From NCBI GenBank assembly GCA_023213395.1, contig CM041465.1:217627741-217691740 (forward strand): a stretch of DNA of 64,000 nt, written 5' to 3'. The position numbers were made by a program, and so were the translations under genes. Source of the stretch: Cycas panzhihuaensis (lineage: Eukaryota > Cycadophyta). The notes below the pieces were generated by a model, which did not search any database, was not told the origin of the DNA, and worked only from the letters and a program-made list of their open reading frames with translations. This document shows, piece after piece, positions 45,270-57,549 of this stretch; the first letter of the stretch is position 1, and every line of letters begins with the position of its first letter.

Positions 45270-46110
45270 GAGCAGAACTCATGGAAGAGATCCTTAAACT
45301 AGGTGATCTCTTAGGGAGTGCAACTAGCTCCCAACTTGATAATTCTAGGGCTATCCTCTATTTCTAAATCTACGTCAATGGTTTATTCCAAAAGCATTGT
45401 ATTCCCTTCCTCAAAATAAGGAGGAGTAGGTTTAATAAAAGAGGTAGATTCTTGGGGTTAATAATGATCAATTATAACTTTAGAAAACCCTAACTTGTGA
45501 TGTCCGAAAACTAGGAGATAAACCTATTAAATACTTAATGATCACTTTATCATTCTCAAAATGGTCAAGGTGAAAGAGGTTGACAAGGTGAAAGTTCTTA
45601 GATTGAGAAACATAAGATGAAAGAAGACCAACTAAAGAGTTTAGAATGGGCATAAACTCTATGATCGATTTTACTTGAGAAAAGATGATAGGCTTATCTA
45701 TAAACTCCCAAATTGAAGAAAAAGCTTGAATAAACTCTTAATCATACATGCTATAATCAAGGTGGGATCTAGATATCAAGACAAGAGAAGATATAGGATG
45801 ATCCAAATGAGGATGGGAAAGTAAAGATAGTATAAATGGATTTAACTTCCCATACTATAGTGGAGATTCCAAAACTAGCTTGACCTCTATCAAGTAAACG
45901 AGTATCTTTATCATCTGATACTAGGTCTGGGTGTCGATGCAATAACTTCTTCTTCTCATACCTATTCCACCATGTCTTAAATAAAGGGGAAGAAGAGAAT
46001 AATATGGAAGCATGAACATGTGAATCATACGCAACAATACTTGAGGAAATAGTTGCAAGGTGAGTGGTCAAGGAAGGAACCATTGAATTTGCTGTTGAGG
46101 GTAAACACAA
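45270..46110 (-). pseudogene. Tat-2 protease-RT linker
   Basis: The 113-codon ORF 46110-45769 (MCLPSTANSMVPSLTTHLAT, later FKTWWNRYEKKKLLHRHPDL) and the decayed stretch to RT have no domain I can name. Tat polyproteins carry long poorly conserved linkers here, so it is assigned by position. Confidence 0.55.
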
Positions 46111-46113
46111 AAC

Positions 46114-47372
46114 CTATGAAAAATGAGTGTAAATAGGACTTGTATCAACAAGGTCACTTAGGGATAGAACTTGATAAGGTATGATAGAATGAGAAGCCAT
46201 TTCTTCATCTAAGATAGAAGAAGAAGGAATCAGAAGGCAATCAGTCAAGTCTAAAGGAATAGGAATGGATGGGGAACTTGATGATAAAGGAATAACTTTA
46301 ACTAAATCCACATCCTTCATTTCTAGGTGAGTTGAAGGGGCTTTGATAGCAAAGTACTGACCTATACCAAGTGATTGAAAGAAATACTCTACAAAGTTGG
46401 AGGATTCACCAGGTTCTGAAAAGGTCTCAATGAGAGAAATTGATTGCTTAATAGGTTTTGGCTTCCATTTAACGATCTTGAGCTCTCCCTTATGGATGAA
46501 CCTGAGTTCACTGAAAATGGACAAATAAACTACTACCATTTGGGTGATCCATGGTCTACCCAAAACAATATTATATTCTAAATCCAAGTCAATGATAGTA
46601 AGGTCAGTAAACACTATCTTATCTTCCAACATGAGGGGAAGAGTAACTTGACCTAAGGGCACCTTTTGATTCTTATCATACCCTTGGCAGATTCATTCAT
46701 ATGGATCAAAGATGGAAATTTCTAAATCATCGATAAGATAAAGAGGGATTACATTGATGGATGATCCCTTATCAATGATAACCCATTTGATATGAATATG
46801 ATCCTTGATGATCTCAACGTAAAATGAGGGAATGTCATTCGGCACATGGACAAAATGACTAGGCAAGGTAGCAAGGTCAAAAGAAAGGGTAGAAGTAGGT
46901 GAAGAAGCTACTACACAGACTCCTAGTACATCAAATAAAAATTAATATTACTTAGGGCAAAACTTGAGTAAATCAATAACTGATATTCCCACGGGAATGG
47001 TCTTTAATTCTTATACCAAAGAGAAAGATCCATCCTTTAAACTAGAAGGAATAGACCTAAACCTAATGGGATGGGGGGTACTAGAGTTAAAGAGTTAGGA
47101 TTCTTTTCCATCAAATCATCGGATAATTTAGATGGACCTACACTCTTTGAAGTCTCCACCATATTTATGGTTCTCTTGGTCTCCCCGCCTTTGAGATGTG
47201 GGCAAGATTGATCGATGTTTCTTCTTGCTTGAACATTTCTAGTAGTGGTAGTCTTCTTTAATGAATTAGAGCTTAAAGGTCCATCTTTATCATCTTGTAT
47301 TTTCTTCCCCTTGCCTTTATCTTCTTTACTAGTTTTCTCATTACGTTGAGGTAACAGGTCCTTATGGATCAT
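46114..47372 (-). pseudogene. Tat-2 protease region
   Basis: After the zinc-knuckle frame, a Lys-rich linker (KTSKEDKGKGKKIQDDKDG, 47372-47037) is followed by the aspartic protease: IDKGSSINVIPLYLIDDLEI (about 46785-46725) with DKG in place of DTG/DxG. The flap and tail follow in the open frame 46662-46114: LPLMLEDKIVFTDLTIIDLD and YNIVLGRPWIT, the conserved Y-N-x-ILGRPWL block of Tat and Athila proteases. A Ser/Pro-rich linker follows. It would cut the gag-pol polyprotein; it is broken by frameshifts. Confidence 0.88.
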
Positions 47373-47405
47373 TTGATCTTACAGTGACTTGGAAGAATAA
47401 TTCAC

Positions 47406-49450
47406 TTAAGCATTCATGTTATGGATTGCATTTTGAATAGTTTGGCACTCACTTCTATCATGTGCATGAGTCTGATAATAGGAGCACCATTTCATCTTTC
47501 TAGATGAAGGAGGAGGTGGGGGAGGAGCTTGTTTCTTCCTCCCCTTGGTCAAGTGAATTACTTTGGTCTTTTGAGAGGATTGACTAGGAGATGGACCATC
47601 AACATGTAACTTAGTATTGATCACACACTCAAGTGATCTAATTAAAGAAGTAAGATGATCATATATAGGCTTAAGATGGGTAGCCTTCATAGGATGAACT
47701 AGATCTTTAGAAGGTGCAAGTTTCCCAACCTTCTTAATACCCACTTGTATTTTAAATGTCTCTAAATCCAAACAGCGGTCAACTGCTTCGTCATACATTT
47801 GAGGACTAAGTTTTAAAACTTCCAAATGTACATGGGGCCTCAACACATTTGTAAATAGATCAAACAATAAACTGGGATCAAGATGTGAATAGTAAGCGTG
47901 AACTTGATCTTGAAATCTCCTAATAAAATCCCTTGAAGTTTCATAATTATTTTGTTTAATTACTAACAAAGATTTGATGCTTGACTCTAATAGTCTCACC
48001 ACATCAAAATAGTTGATGAAGGAATCAACTAGTTGTTAGAACAAGAGGATTGAAGTTGAAGCAAGATGATAAAACCACTTCAAGGCATCGCCTTGAAGCA
48101 ATTTAGGAAATAGACATATCATAACATGATCATATGGCATAAAATCTGTGCAAGTAAATGCAAATGCTTGTATATGGGAGGCAAGGTTTTGAGAAGAGTC
48201 ACCAAAATTTTTGGGTAATTCAGGAAGGAATGGGGGCGTAGGTAACAATAAGACCTCATGTAGGAAGGGAGACTTCATATAATCTAAGAATGGCCTTCTT
48301 GGCTATAACATAGTAGGACGTTGAGGTAAGGATGATGGATGAGGAATAGATAAATGAATAGGTTATTAAGATTGTGGTTGTTTTTGTAAAACATCATGAA
48401 GTAAAAAAGTAGAGGGAGAAACAAACCATGCTGTGGGGTTAACCACAAAATTAGTTTGAGGTATGAGGTTTTTTAGGAAACTTAAATTAAAGGTATAAAA
48501 AGGTTTAGTTTATGGGATAGGACTAGGAATATGTAAAGAGGAAGTGGGATTAGAAGTCCTCAAAAGTTGTGATTGACCTACCAAAGCATGTGGATGTGGT
48601 AATTGAGTATAAGAAACATGTTGTGACTAGGAAATCATGTTAGACACTCTAGGTGATGGTGGGTGAGGCCTAATACCATGTGACCTAATGGTATGTGATA
48701 TATAAAGGGGTACCTAAGTGGTAGAATAAATAGGATGTGAAGAGGTAATCCTAGTAAAATAAGACCGAATTGGTTGTAAATTAGGTGAGGCCATAACCAC
48801 TTGAATAGAAGTGGGCATGTGCATAGTGCTAGGAATGCCATAAGTAATAGTAATGGAATCACCTCCATGAGTAAGAGGTATGGAGTAGGAAGAATGGACC
48901 TAAATCTACTGCCTAGGAGAAAATTGACAGGGTTGTGAATAGGTTAATTTATGATTGCCAACTTCTTCCATAAGCAGAGAATGTGGTCATGACAGATGTT
49001 TTAGTGAAGGAGGATGAGAAGGGCGAGGGGATCGCATGGGTTTAGGTGGAGGGTCTACCTTAATCAACTCATAGTCTTCACCTAAAATATCAATCTAAAT
49101 ATGTTATGATAAAGATAATATGGTATGAGTCTCCAAGTGGAATGGATTATGATCACCAGGTATACGTAGTGGATTAGGGATCCTAGTAAGAATCAACTCA
49201 AGAAAAGGTGGATGTAATTAAGTAGAAGGTGGTTCTTTCTATAAGAAAGAAGGATCTATAAAAGAAGGATCACCAAGATACTATGAAGGATCTAGATATC
49301 CCTGCTCCATCGGTATGTTATATAGTTGAGTTGAATCTTCAAGAGGATAAACGTATGTGTCATGTTCTTGAAACTCTGAGGATTCAGTATACGATGATGA
49401 AACATCCTAACCAAAGTGTAATGGGCATATTTGAGAATCAAGCGGGAGGT
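47406..49450 (-). pseudogene. Tat-2 gag
   Basis: An N-terminal Pro/Ser/His-rich region of about 390 codons, with stops (49450-48280), leads into the capsid: LPELPKNFGDSSQNLASHIQ, MICLFPKLLQGDALKWFYHL, then 48002-47406 open with LLVIKQNNYETSRDFIRRFQ (family L-x-x-x-KQ...ESLR-x-(Y/F)-x-x-RF) and DRCLDLETF. The end has a zinc-knuckle-like cluster (KMKWCSYYQTHAHDRSEC, with Ala for Gly), corresponding to the C-x-(Y/F)-H...GH-x-T-x-x-C of Tat gags. It would form the particle; it is interrupted at least four times. Confidence 0.88.
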
Positions 49451-49514
49451 CTTGAAGTCTCAATGAGAACCTAGGTATAGGTGTTGTTATTTTAATTAAA
49501 GATAAATGGTGGTT

Positions 49515-49537
49515 ACCCAGTATGGTCATCAGAAATA
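49515..49537 (-). other. Tat-2 primer-binding site
   Basis: Directly after the LTR end the minus strand reads TGACCATACTGGGTAACC. This is a decayed form of the string at 62869 (TGGCAACCATACTGGGGATC), which I take as a Tat-type primer site, possibly for Arg-tRNA. Confidence 0.5.
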
Positions 49538-51916
49538 TGGTGGTGTTCAAGGGGGCTCTTAGGTTTGATCCTTAGCAAGGTTGCCAAAAAGATGATTGGG
49601 GCATAAAGGGGACTAAAACATAATATCTCTTAATTTCTTTAGTGATTAAAGTTGGGAGACACAAAGCTCAAGAGGGCGTAAAGGACGATATTTGCCCACC
49701 TCCTAAGGAGGAGTCTTCACCTAGTAGTGCCACCTACCTAAGTGTGAGAGGGTACGATGAAAGGTATGTATATGAAATGGGGTGATAAAATTCAGTAACT
49801 TATATGACTTGATGAAGGAGTTCTAAGTTCATAACCGCACTTACAATATCCCTAATATCGTTCCTAGGGATTCCTCTCTTATATTTATTTCAACCTTTTG
49901 AGTCTACTAAGATGTGAGAGAGGGTAGGCTAATGGAAATGATAGTTTGTCTTATTTAGGTTTCTAGGTTTTGGTATAGTTGCAAAGATGCAAAGCTAAGA
50001 GAGTAAGATAATACAACTAAAGAAACTACAAGGTCAAACTCACATAAATCTTTTTGTGTTTTTTTTTTTCTTTGTGTTTTTGTGTTTATGAAAATAAAAG
50101 CAAATAAACTAGAAATTATGCAAGCAAGCCCTTTTTATTTTTATTTTTTAAATGAAATATGCATATACAACTATGAGATAGGTTTCCTATATGCAACATA
50201 CATGATTCATTTTAAATAGGATGATTCTATGTAAAATATGAAAACAACCATATGATTTTTATGCAAATTTCTTTTAAAAGAGATTAATCAACATGCAAAA
50301 CTAGTCAATATGTTCCAACCTTGATGCATGCAACTAATTCTCTTTAAAAAGTGATGAAATAATGCACAAAAAGAGAGATTCTTAAAAGGAAACTACTATT
50401 GTTTTATGATAATTTTCAGACCTATGAGATGATAGACAAGTCATAAATCTAAACAATAATCATCCATAGTAGTAAAAGCTCTAAAAGGAATTCTTGAATG
50501 CAAAGTAAAACTAAAAATTAGAGATGTTTCAATTAAATAATACTATCAACTTTTCATTCTCAAGATAGAAGAGCTAACATGAAAATAAAAGTGCATGTAA
50601 TAACAAATACAAGATATTTCTTTCCTATTGTAAAGAACACCTCAGAATAACAATTTTCTTTTCACTTGACTAACTTTTCCACACACCTTCCTTTAAAGCA
50701 AGACCAAAGAAGAAAACATCAAAAATCTAAATAGGCTAAACTAGAGCCAAACAATGCTGAAAGAGAGTAGCAAACTAACTAAAATATAGGTTGTTATGAG
50801 AGAGTGGGAAGGAGTAGCTAGATGTATGGTGGAGAGATGACCATACCCCACCTTAGTCTATCCTTAAGGAACCCCACAAAGGGCTAACCGTTCAGCATAT
50901 ATTTCAATATCAAAAGTCCAAACAAGAGTACGAGAGTAATCAACGAGTAAAAAGAAATAACTCTAAGCCAAAATTACCTTGAATACACCATGAAATAAGA
51001 TTAAAACTCAATAGGAAAGATCTTACCAAATCAAGAGAAGTTTGAAGCATAAAACTTATGAAGATCCAAAAAAATAAAAGCTTATACTATCAACAATCAA
51101 GTATCAGTGACACATCAACAAAACTTCTTCAAGATTTCACCCAATAATCCTCAAAAAATTAAGTTTTCAAAGTCACAACAAAAGTTCTCAAGAAATCTCA
51201 AAAAACCTTCACAAAATCTCATAATACTAGAGAAAAAATCACTTCTTCTCTTCTTATTTTCAATCAATAATGACTCTTTAACACTTTTGGGCATCGAGAG
51301 AATCAAATCTCATCAAATCTGGGAGGCAACATGTAAACATTATGGTGATTTGCCTAATTTTTTGTTACATGATAGTGAAAAATATGATTCGTCACATTTT
51401 TCACCTACCAAAAATGTGACTTTATTCTAAAAACGTGACTAGTCGCATTTTTGATAAGGTGAAAAATGTGATTTCGGTAAAGTAAGAATTTGACTAAAAT
51501 TTGATATTCAATGAGCATTGAACCACAAAAATGAGTTTACTAAAGAGTAAATAAGTCTAAGATGAGGCAAAATGCATTATGTACAAGCCCAAAGAGTGAT
51601 AAATGACAAAATTATGGGTGAAATCTCGAAAATTAAAAAAAAATAACAAACTTTGAAAGAAACATGAGGTTAAGTTGATCATAAAGAAAACTTTGTTACC
51701 ATAGTTTATATCATTAGAAGAATAACAAGAATGCAGGCTATAACATCATTCATTACATTTCATCAATCAAAGATCACACATCATTTCGACAAAACAAGGC
51801 CCAATACATTAAATACAATTAACATACATCAATTACCATCTACAAAATCATATAACATACACCAATTTACCAACATAATCTAAATGCAAATAATGAGGCT
51901 AGGTTTTGGTGAAATA
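49538..51916 (-). repeat. Tat-2 right (5') LTR
   Basis: Sense strand begins TATTTCACCAAAAC (TG changed to TA) at 51916 and ends CACCACCA at 49538. Partner of 34128-36550. The primer-site-like string TTGGCAACCTTGCTAAGGAT is repeated inside it (about 49597-49578), some 60 bp before the LTR end. A short stem (CACATTTTT...AAAAATGTG) lies at about 51394-51419. Confidence 0.92.
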
Positions 51917-51921
51917 ATAGT
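51917..51921. repeat. Target-site duplication of Tat-2 (right)
   Basis: ATAGT, identical to 34123-34127. Confidence 0.9.
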
Positions 51922-52150
51922 CCCAATGAGATCCAAACACCATAGTGAGAAGGGCCAAAGAGAGACAATGACATGCAAAGCCCTTAATGATTAGTAAACG
52001 ATATTGGAATGCTCTTGGCATTTCTTATATTTTTAGACATAAGCGTAGGGGTCCTTGAATAAGGTAGATTAGAAGAACACTATTCTTAGAATTCTTTGAT
52101 CTATAGAGTTCCCACCACAATGCCCTCAACAAATGTCACCATGATAGTTA
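51922..52150 (-). pseudogene. Tat-1 integrase, N-terminal part
   Basis: The minus strand reads GHCGGNSIDQRILRIVFF (family GHxGGRxTxxKILRxGYYWP), STLFKDPYAYVxKYKKCQ with the last CxxC half-present, then LSLFGPSHYGVWISLGLL / WCLDLIGTI, ending where Tat-2 begins. It continues in 33300-34127. Confidence 0.88.
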
Positions 52151-52159
52151 TAAAGGATC

Positions 52160-53266
52160 CACTATGCTTCTTTGGGGTTGATATATTTAAGGAGAACCAC
52201 TTTAAAGGATATTTTTTAGAGTATATCATGAATGAGAAAATATTATCAAGTTGTACCTCTCACATGTTATTTTACCTCATCACTTGCATCTTTCAAATAT
52301 ACTTAATGAACTATATAATGAATGACATCACCATAACATTCATTATTGATAGGCCTTTATCTGTTAGCCTACTTAAGGGCCATAATGGATTCATCAAGCA
52401 GAGAATCATCCATAGAGATGTTAATAGGGTTGGGGAGGAGCATATAATCTAATTACTCAACCACAACCATCCCCTTATTAGACTTCCTATTAACTACTTA
52501 TAGATCATTCCTATAGGAGAATTACCCATTTCCCTATTTGGCCCACTAGGTTAAATTTTATTAGTAAGTAATAAAGATAGTTAGATTATATGATTATATT
52601 TATTGTGTCATTGAGGAGATAAAATCTTAAATTTTTAGTGGTAAACATGAGTGTAAGACACTCTTTCTCTAAAGGAGTGTAATTATTCTCTATTGCCACA
52701 AGAGCATGGGTAATGAAGTAGATGACATGCTCAACCTTAAATTATCCTCTTAGGCTAGCATGGCCCTAATTAACTCATTAATGAATGATGTATATAAAAT
52801 GAATGGTTTGTCAAACCATGGAGAAGGTAAGTGTGGGTAGAAACTAGGCCCCATTTGAGATTATCAAAAGCAACTTGGTAGCTTGTGCTTATATAAAAGG
52901 AATCTCCTTTTTTAGGAGATTTATAAGGGGTTTGATATTCATGATAAAATTTGCTAAGAAACACTTAAGAAAACCAAGTCAATCGAGGAAGGACTTGATT
53001 TATTTTTAGTACAAGGAGGGCACATCTTATGGATTGCTTCATCTTTTCAAAGTCAACCTTGTTTCCTTGTTGGGAATTAATAAACCCCAAGAGTTTTCCT
53101 ATTATAATGATAAACATTCACTTATACGAGTTCAAACTAACATGAAATTTTTGGCACTCAAAAAGATCTTTCTAAGGTCCACAAGATGGTTTCCCATTTT
53201 TCTTGAATGTCCATATAAGTCATCCATGAATACCTCGAGAATTTTATTGATATAATCATAGAACAT
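52160..53266 (-). pseudogene. Tat-1 RT C-terminus and RNase H
   Basis: From 53266 on the minus strand: YDYINKILEVFMDDLYGHSRK, containing the RT catalytic MDD (YVDD/YMDD-type), LVDLRKIFLSAKNFML, WGLLIPNKETRLT, then a connection block and the RNase H with AFDNLKWGLVSTHTYLLHGLTNHSFYIHH (active-site Asp lost), EECLTLMFTTKNLRFYLL and a decayed remainder to about 52160. The upstream half of RT is at 59476-59700, separated by Copia-5. Confidence 0.85.
53262..53266. repeat. Target-site duplication of Copia-5 (left)
   Basis: AACAT here, AATAT at 59476-59480, one C/T change. Confidence 0.75.
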
Positions 53267-53654
53267 TGTTAAAACTTATAATGACATCTTCATTACCCTG
53301 TAATATGAATGTATATGTGTATATTGGTGTACTTTAGGTATGACCCCTTTGTAATTTAATCATATTATAAAGGATGGTTTATTTACAACTTGTGCTGATA
53401 TGTTATCCAATTAGATCTTTATAAATATATGTAGATTACCTATATATTATACATTTGCCCTATAGTTTATATATTGATTCTTTTATAATGCAAAAGCTTT
53501 GTCAAATTGGAGCCTTATGAAGTGAAAAATTCACCTGTGATCATTTGTGCATCTCTGTTGTGCTCTTCTTAGCTTGATTTTATTATTATTTTAATAGTTT
53601 ACATTGTATTTTGATGGATGCACATGGTATTTAGATCCTGAAGTAGATTTTTCA
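53267..53654 (+). repeat. Copia-5 5' LTR
   Basis: TGTTAAAACTTATAATG to TTTTTCA. It carries about 67 bp (near 53385-53460) that the 3' copy lacks. Confidence 0.92.
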
Positions 53655-53667
53655 TGGTATTAGAACC
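53655..53667 (+). other. Copia-5 primer-binding site
   Basis: TGGTATTAGAACC directly after the LTR, the initiator Met-tRNA primer site with two transitions. Confidence 0.9.
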
Positions 53668-55725
53668 ATTGCATGCTTTGTCTAGTATTTCATTAAGGAA
53701 TAAGTGAGAAATAGAGGTCTATTTTCCTATAATGGCACTTAGTTCCCATGCCTTTTCAAGTTCTTTCTCAATATTGGATGGCCTCCAGTCAATTTAAAGC
53801 CATTGCTAGTAATTTTTAGATTGTGTTAGTATGCATTTACTAAGTTTCAAGCTTGTTGCAAACCACGTAGCTTATGGTTCTAGTTTTAGTTTAAACAACT
53901 CTATTTTGGCCTCTTTTTTAACCCCTTATTCATGTTGATTATATCTTGCCTCCAAATGAAGTTATGGTGATTCCAACAATCCTCTAAGGCTACTCATACC
54001 CTATTGTAGGTAGTTCCATAGAAGATTTTGAGTTAGTTTAGCCATTTATATCCCCAAGCATCTGTATGGCCTCCACAAGTATCGACAACCTCATTTGACA
54101 TTATTTCTCTCTACTAAAGCTCTAAATATACTCCAGAAGGAGTGCCACATCCTATAGATCCATGTCTCATTAGTTTTAGAGATTTCTTAAAGTTATTTTA
54201 AGATCAAAGAGCCACCCATATTCCATGTACAACTACATGGTCACCATGAAAGTTGCGTGACCTCTATTCTTAAAAACTTTTGATTTTTTTAACATTACAC
54301 TTCATTAGGTTATGAAATATTAAGTTAGATTTAATTTCATAACTTAAATCCACTATTTAACCCTCTAATACAATTATATCAAGTGCCCATATGACCATAA
54401 TTGTAGCATAAAGGGGCAAAACTCAAATCTTATAAACTCCTTTTGATGATTTTTTATTTTGGAAAAGGATTAGGCTAAATTTCATTTTGATTTGAAGTTT
54501 GCATCCCTCTAATCACTCCAACGGATGATCACATACTAAAGTTTGGAAACCAAGGGCCAAGGTTTAAAGGGGCTTAAGCCCAATCTTCCCTATTTTTTAA
54601 CTCATAAGAGTATAGGTTATAGTTTCCTTCGTAACTTTCCAATCAAGATTCAGAATAAGGTGTTGTCTAAAACATTGTAAAGATAATTTATAGGACTATA
54701 GTTTAAAGCCAATTTGAGCTTGATTTAAGTTTATTTTATAGGAGTCCTAGGCTATTTAATTTGGGCTAAGTATTTGAGCATTCTTAAGACTTTTCTCATC
54801 ATTTGAAGGCTTAAATTTAGTTTTTTATAAGAATTTTTACTACTATATGATGTTATTGATTGTTAGTTAGCTATTCTAATCTATTTTTTTGGCTAATAAA
54901 GTGCTTATGGTTAGTTTTTCATAGGTGTTCTCCTTAGAGATCAAGGTGGATCTTATTAGTGTAAGCCCTCCCAAAGAGCTCTCTAAACCCTTCAATTTCC
55001 TTTTAAATTTTACATTTTCATTCTTTTCTCAGTTTTCCTTAGTTAAAAAAAATAATGTTTGTAAGGAACTCACCTTAAAATCAATATTTAACTTGAAACA
55101 TTAATTAAAATAATCCCAAATTAACAAGACAACTATACTAGCCTTGTAAGAGAAACGGTTAAGACCCATGAAGTTACCACACTATACACACCTTTAGTAT
55201 TTCTTTAATTTGTTGAGGAAACCATTGGATATAAGGTGTATAAAGTGGCAGGCTAAGGTGGCAAACTATCCTTTGGAGATTAGAGACCAGGCTAGACCTA
55301 GAGGGTGTAAGTGCATTGGTTGTTAAGTTCTCTCTGTTAGATATGTTACTAAGCATAAGTCCATTGTAGGTGGATCTATAAATTAGGGGGGTCTTTAACC
55401 TTCTTAGAAGCTCACATACTAAGGTATATAAAGCGTTGAGCTCATATACTAGTATATAGGATCTCTAGTTTGCCACTTGTGGGTAGATTCTACTAGACAA
55501 CATAGTAATTGAAAGCTTTCTTAGAGGCCCTAAAACTTAGAACTCTAGATTAGTAGCCCTTAGGTAGAATAATATACAAGCACTTAAAACTTAAAACCTA
55601 AAACTAAAATACCCTTAGAAATGGAATCACAAATGCTCTTATCAAATACCATTAAACTCAATGTCCTTAATAACTTTATTTCTTAAAAGAAGTAAGCAAA
55701 AAACCTACTTATTATAAACAACTTT
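53668..55725 (+). other. Copia-5 leader
   Basis: About 2 kb without a recognised ORF. 55080-55580 is a diverged copy of 21300-21750 in Copia-4 (shared GTGGCAGGCTRAGGTG, GAGACCA.GGCTAGAC, TTAGGCATAA/TAAGCATAAG and GAGGTATATA/AAGGTATATA), so the two families share this leader block. Confidence 0.7.
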
Positions 55726-56935
55726 ATGGCCTATGTTAATGGTGACATTCTGTTACCTAGACCAACTTAAGACCCTAATGACTCTAGCATGACAATTCCA
55801 CCAAAATTTGTTGCCTTATCTAACTTTAAAGATAAGGATGATATAGCCTTGTCCTTTCTCCACTTGGCAGTAGAAGACTAAGTGGACCAGAACATAGAGA
55901 CAACTAAAACCTCTCACAAAGCATGAACCATCCTTTGTGATCTCTATGATAGGAAAGATGAGTCAAGATCCTTAACTCTTAAAGCATATATCTTTTCTAT
56001 CCCCTTTATAAGAAATGTTACTACCCATATAACCAAAGTAAATACCATTAGAAATCAACTAATAATCCTTGGAGAACCTCCTTCAGACCATGATCTTATA
56101 TCTAACATTCTTAATATTCTCCTAATAAAATACAGTATCTTTGTTTCTAAACTCCATGATAACTACACAAAAATGGGTTTCATCATATTTGAGGAACTCC
56201 TGGTAAGAGAAGAGAATATTATCAATTGACTAGGAGTAACGTCTACCTCTAACTTAACCCCTACATTTACAGCCTAAAGCTCAGAGAAGGGTAAGACTAT
56301 ATAACAACTAGCTTAGCAACCCAGTCAACTTCAAAGTATTGCTCAATAATTAGACTTCTTAGACATCTCTCAAGAGCTAAATTAGTCACCAACTTAACAT
56401 AAATCACATCGAGTTAGCACCTCCTCCCATCAAGGTCAATAACTTCAACCCCAACAACCTCCATAACCTCGAACAAAATGGAATTAGTAGAGTAGACCCA
56501 ATGTCACCTACTTACACTATGGGAAAATTGGTCACCTTGTTATAGAATATAGAAAACATCAAGTTAATCTACAAATAGTGAAAATTTAAGGGAGCCAATC
56601 TTATGGGCTTAGCTTCCAACAAGAAGCCCCATTTAATCTATAAGGAGCCTCATTTTATTAATAAGAAGTACTCAACTTTCAATAAGGTAGATAAGTCTAT
56701 CAATAACATGGACCAAGTTACTAATAAGGAGGACCAAGCCCTTAACAAGGAGCCCCTTTATCCATAACAAGGAGGCCCATTCTACAACAAGGAGCCTCCT
56801 ACTTCTTATAAGGAGGCCCTAGTCCATAATAAGAAGGCCTTATCTATCCATAAGTGAGGGCTTTTAATTCATAACCAAGCTAATTCTATCAACATAATTA
56901 GAACCCAAGACCAAATCAGAGTCAATGGTAATAGA
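55726..56935 (+). pseudogene. Copia-5 gag
   Basis: Begins MAYVNGDILLP, then PPKFVALSNFKDKDDIALSF, SHKAxTILCDLYDRKDESRS, TTHITKVNTIRNQLIILGEP and MGFIIFEELLVREENII: the UBN2 capsid order of plant copia gag. A zinc-knuckle remnant reads YLHYGKIGHLVIEYRKHQ, with Tyr or His for three Cys/metal residues. The C-terminal part (56600-56860) is a run of imperfect 8-10-residue repeats built on QGGP / QGAP. TAG stops replace many Gln codons in it. Confidence 0.85.
56600..56860 (+). repeat. QGGP coding repeats in Copia-5 gag
   Basis: About nine imperfect copies of a 24-30-bp unit containing AAGGAGGCCC or AAGGAGCC (for example near 56640, 56700, 56738, 56770, 56790 and 56810). In frame they give Gln/stop-Gly-Gly/Ala-Pro-Ser/Tyr repeats. 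Confidence 0.75.
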
Positions 56936-57440
56936 ACAGGTAGTGGTTCCCACCCAAGAATCAAAGAAATCCCACCACTCAATAAGGAGGCCATGTGATA
57001 TATACCCAAGATTCCTCCTCTCAAAACTTATTCTTTGCAACATTGTCATCTCAAGTGTCATTTGCCATATGACTATCACAGAAAATATGTTGGAGGAAAC
57101 CTATCTAATTAACATACAAACAATCATATTTGGTGACAACCTGATATATGATGTAACTAAAATTAGAAGGGCCCTAATAGCATTGAAAGATTCTAATATA
57201 AAGCATCATATCAATAATGTATTTTTAGTTCTATGCATTAAAATGAATCTACTTTTAGTCAACCAACTTAAAAAGCAAAATTTAGATGTCCTCTTTAGTC
57301 AAAGAATTTATACCATCATGGATCATGCAACCAGACAACTCATAGCAACAGGTCACGAAGACAATGGTTTATACAAGCTAGATAGTATTATTATAGCCAT
57401 CAACCCACCAACAAGATCATGCTCAATGGCCCAAAATACA
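56936..57440 (+). pseudogene. Copia-5 protease region
   Basis: In the open frame 56925-57443: HMTITENMLEETYLIN, IQTIIFGDNLIYDVTKIRRALIAL and NNVFLVLCIKMNLLLVNQLKKQNLDVLF (family N-V-L-x-VP-x-x-KxNLLSV-x-Q-L) to DNGLYKLD. The active-site DSGA is not visible; HMT is its usual C-terminal neighbour. This domain cleaves the polyprotein. Confidence 0.85.
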
Positions 57441-57549
57441 TAACTTGACAAGGAGAAAGATATCATGATGGAAGGCTCACCTTATGTCCAAGAACCAAGT
57501 GAATGCTCCTACTTAGATGAATAATCTACCTTTAATAGTGTTAAAGACC

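Larger units (their letters stand above)
34128..51916 (-). mobile_element. Tat-2: 17.8-kb Tat-type gypsy retrotransposon
   Basis: 2.4-kb LTRs (34128-36550 and 49538-51916), an ATAGT target duplication, and on the minus strand: primer site, gag with a Pro-rich N-terminus, protease, RT with YLDD, RNase H, integrase, then an archaeal-type RNase H, an opposite-strand ORF and a motif array before the 3' LTR. Size, second RNase H and a repeat-bearing 3' region are all Tat-lineage characters (Ogre, Retand, Grande relatives). The LTRs differ at roughly one site in ten over the first 230 bp by eye, so the insertion is old, and every gene is interrupted. Confidence 0.93.
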
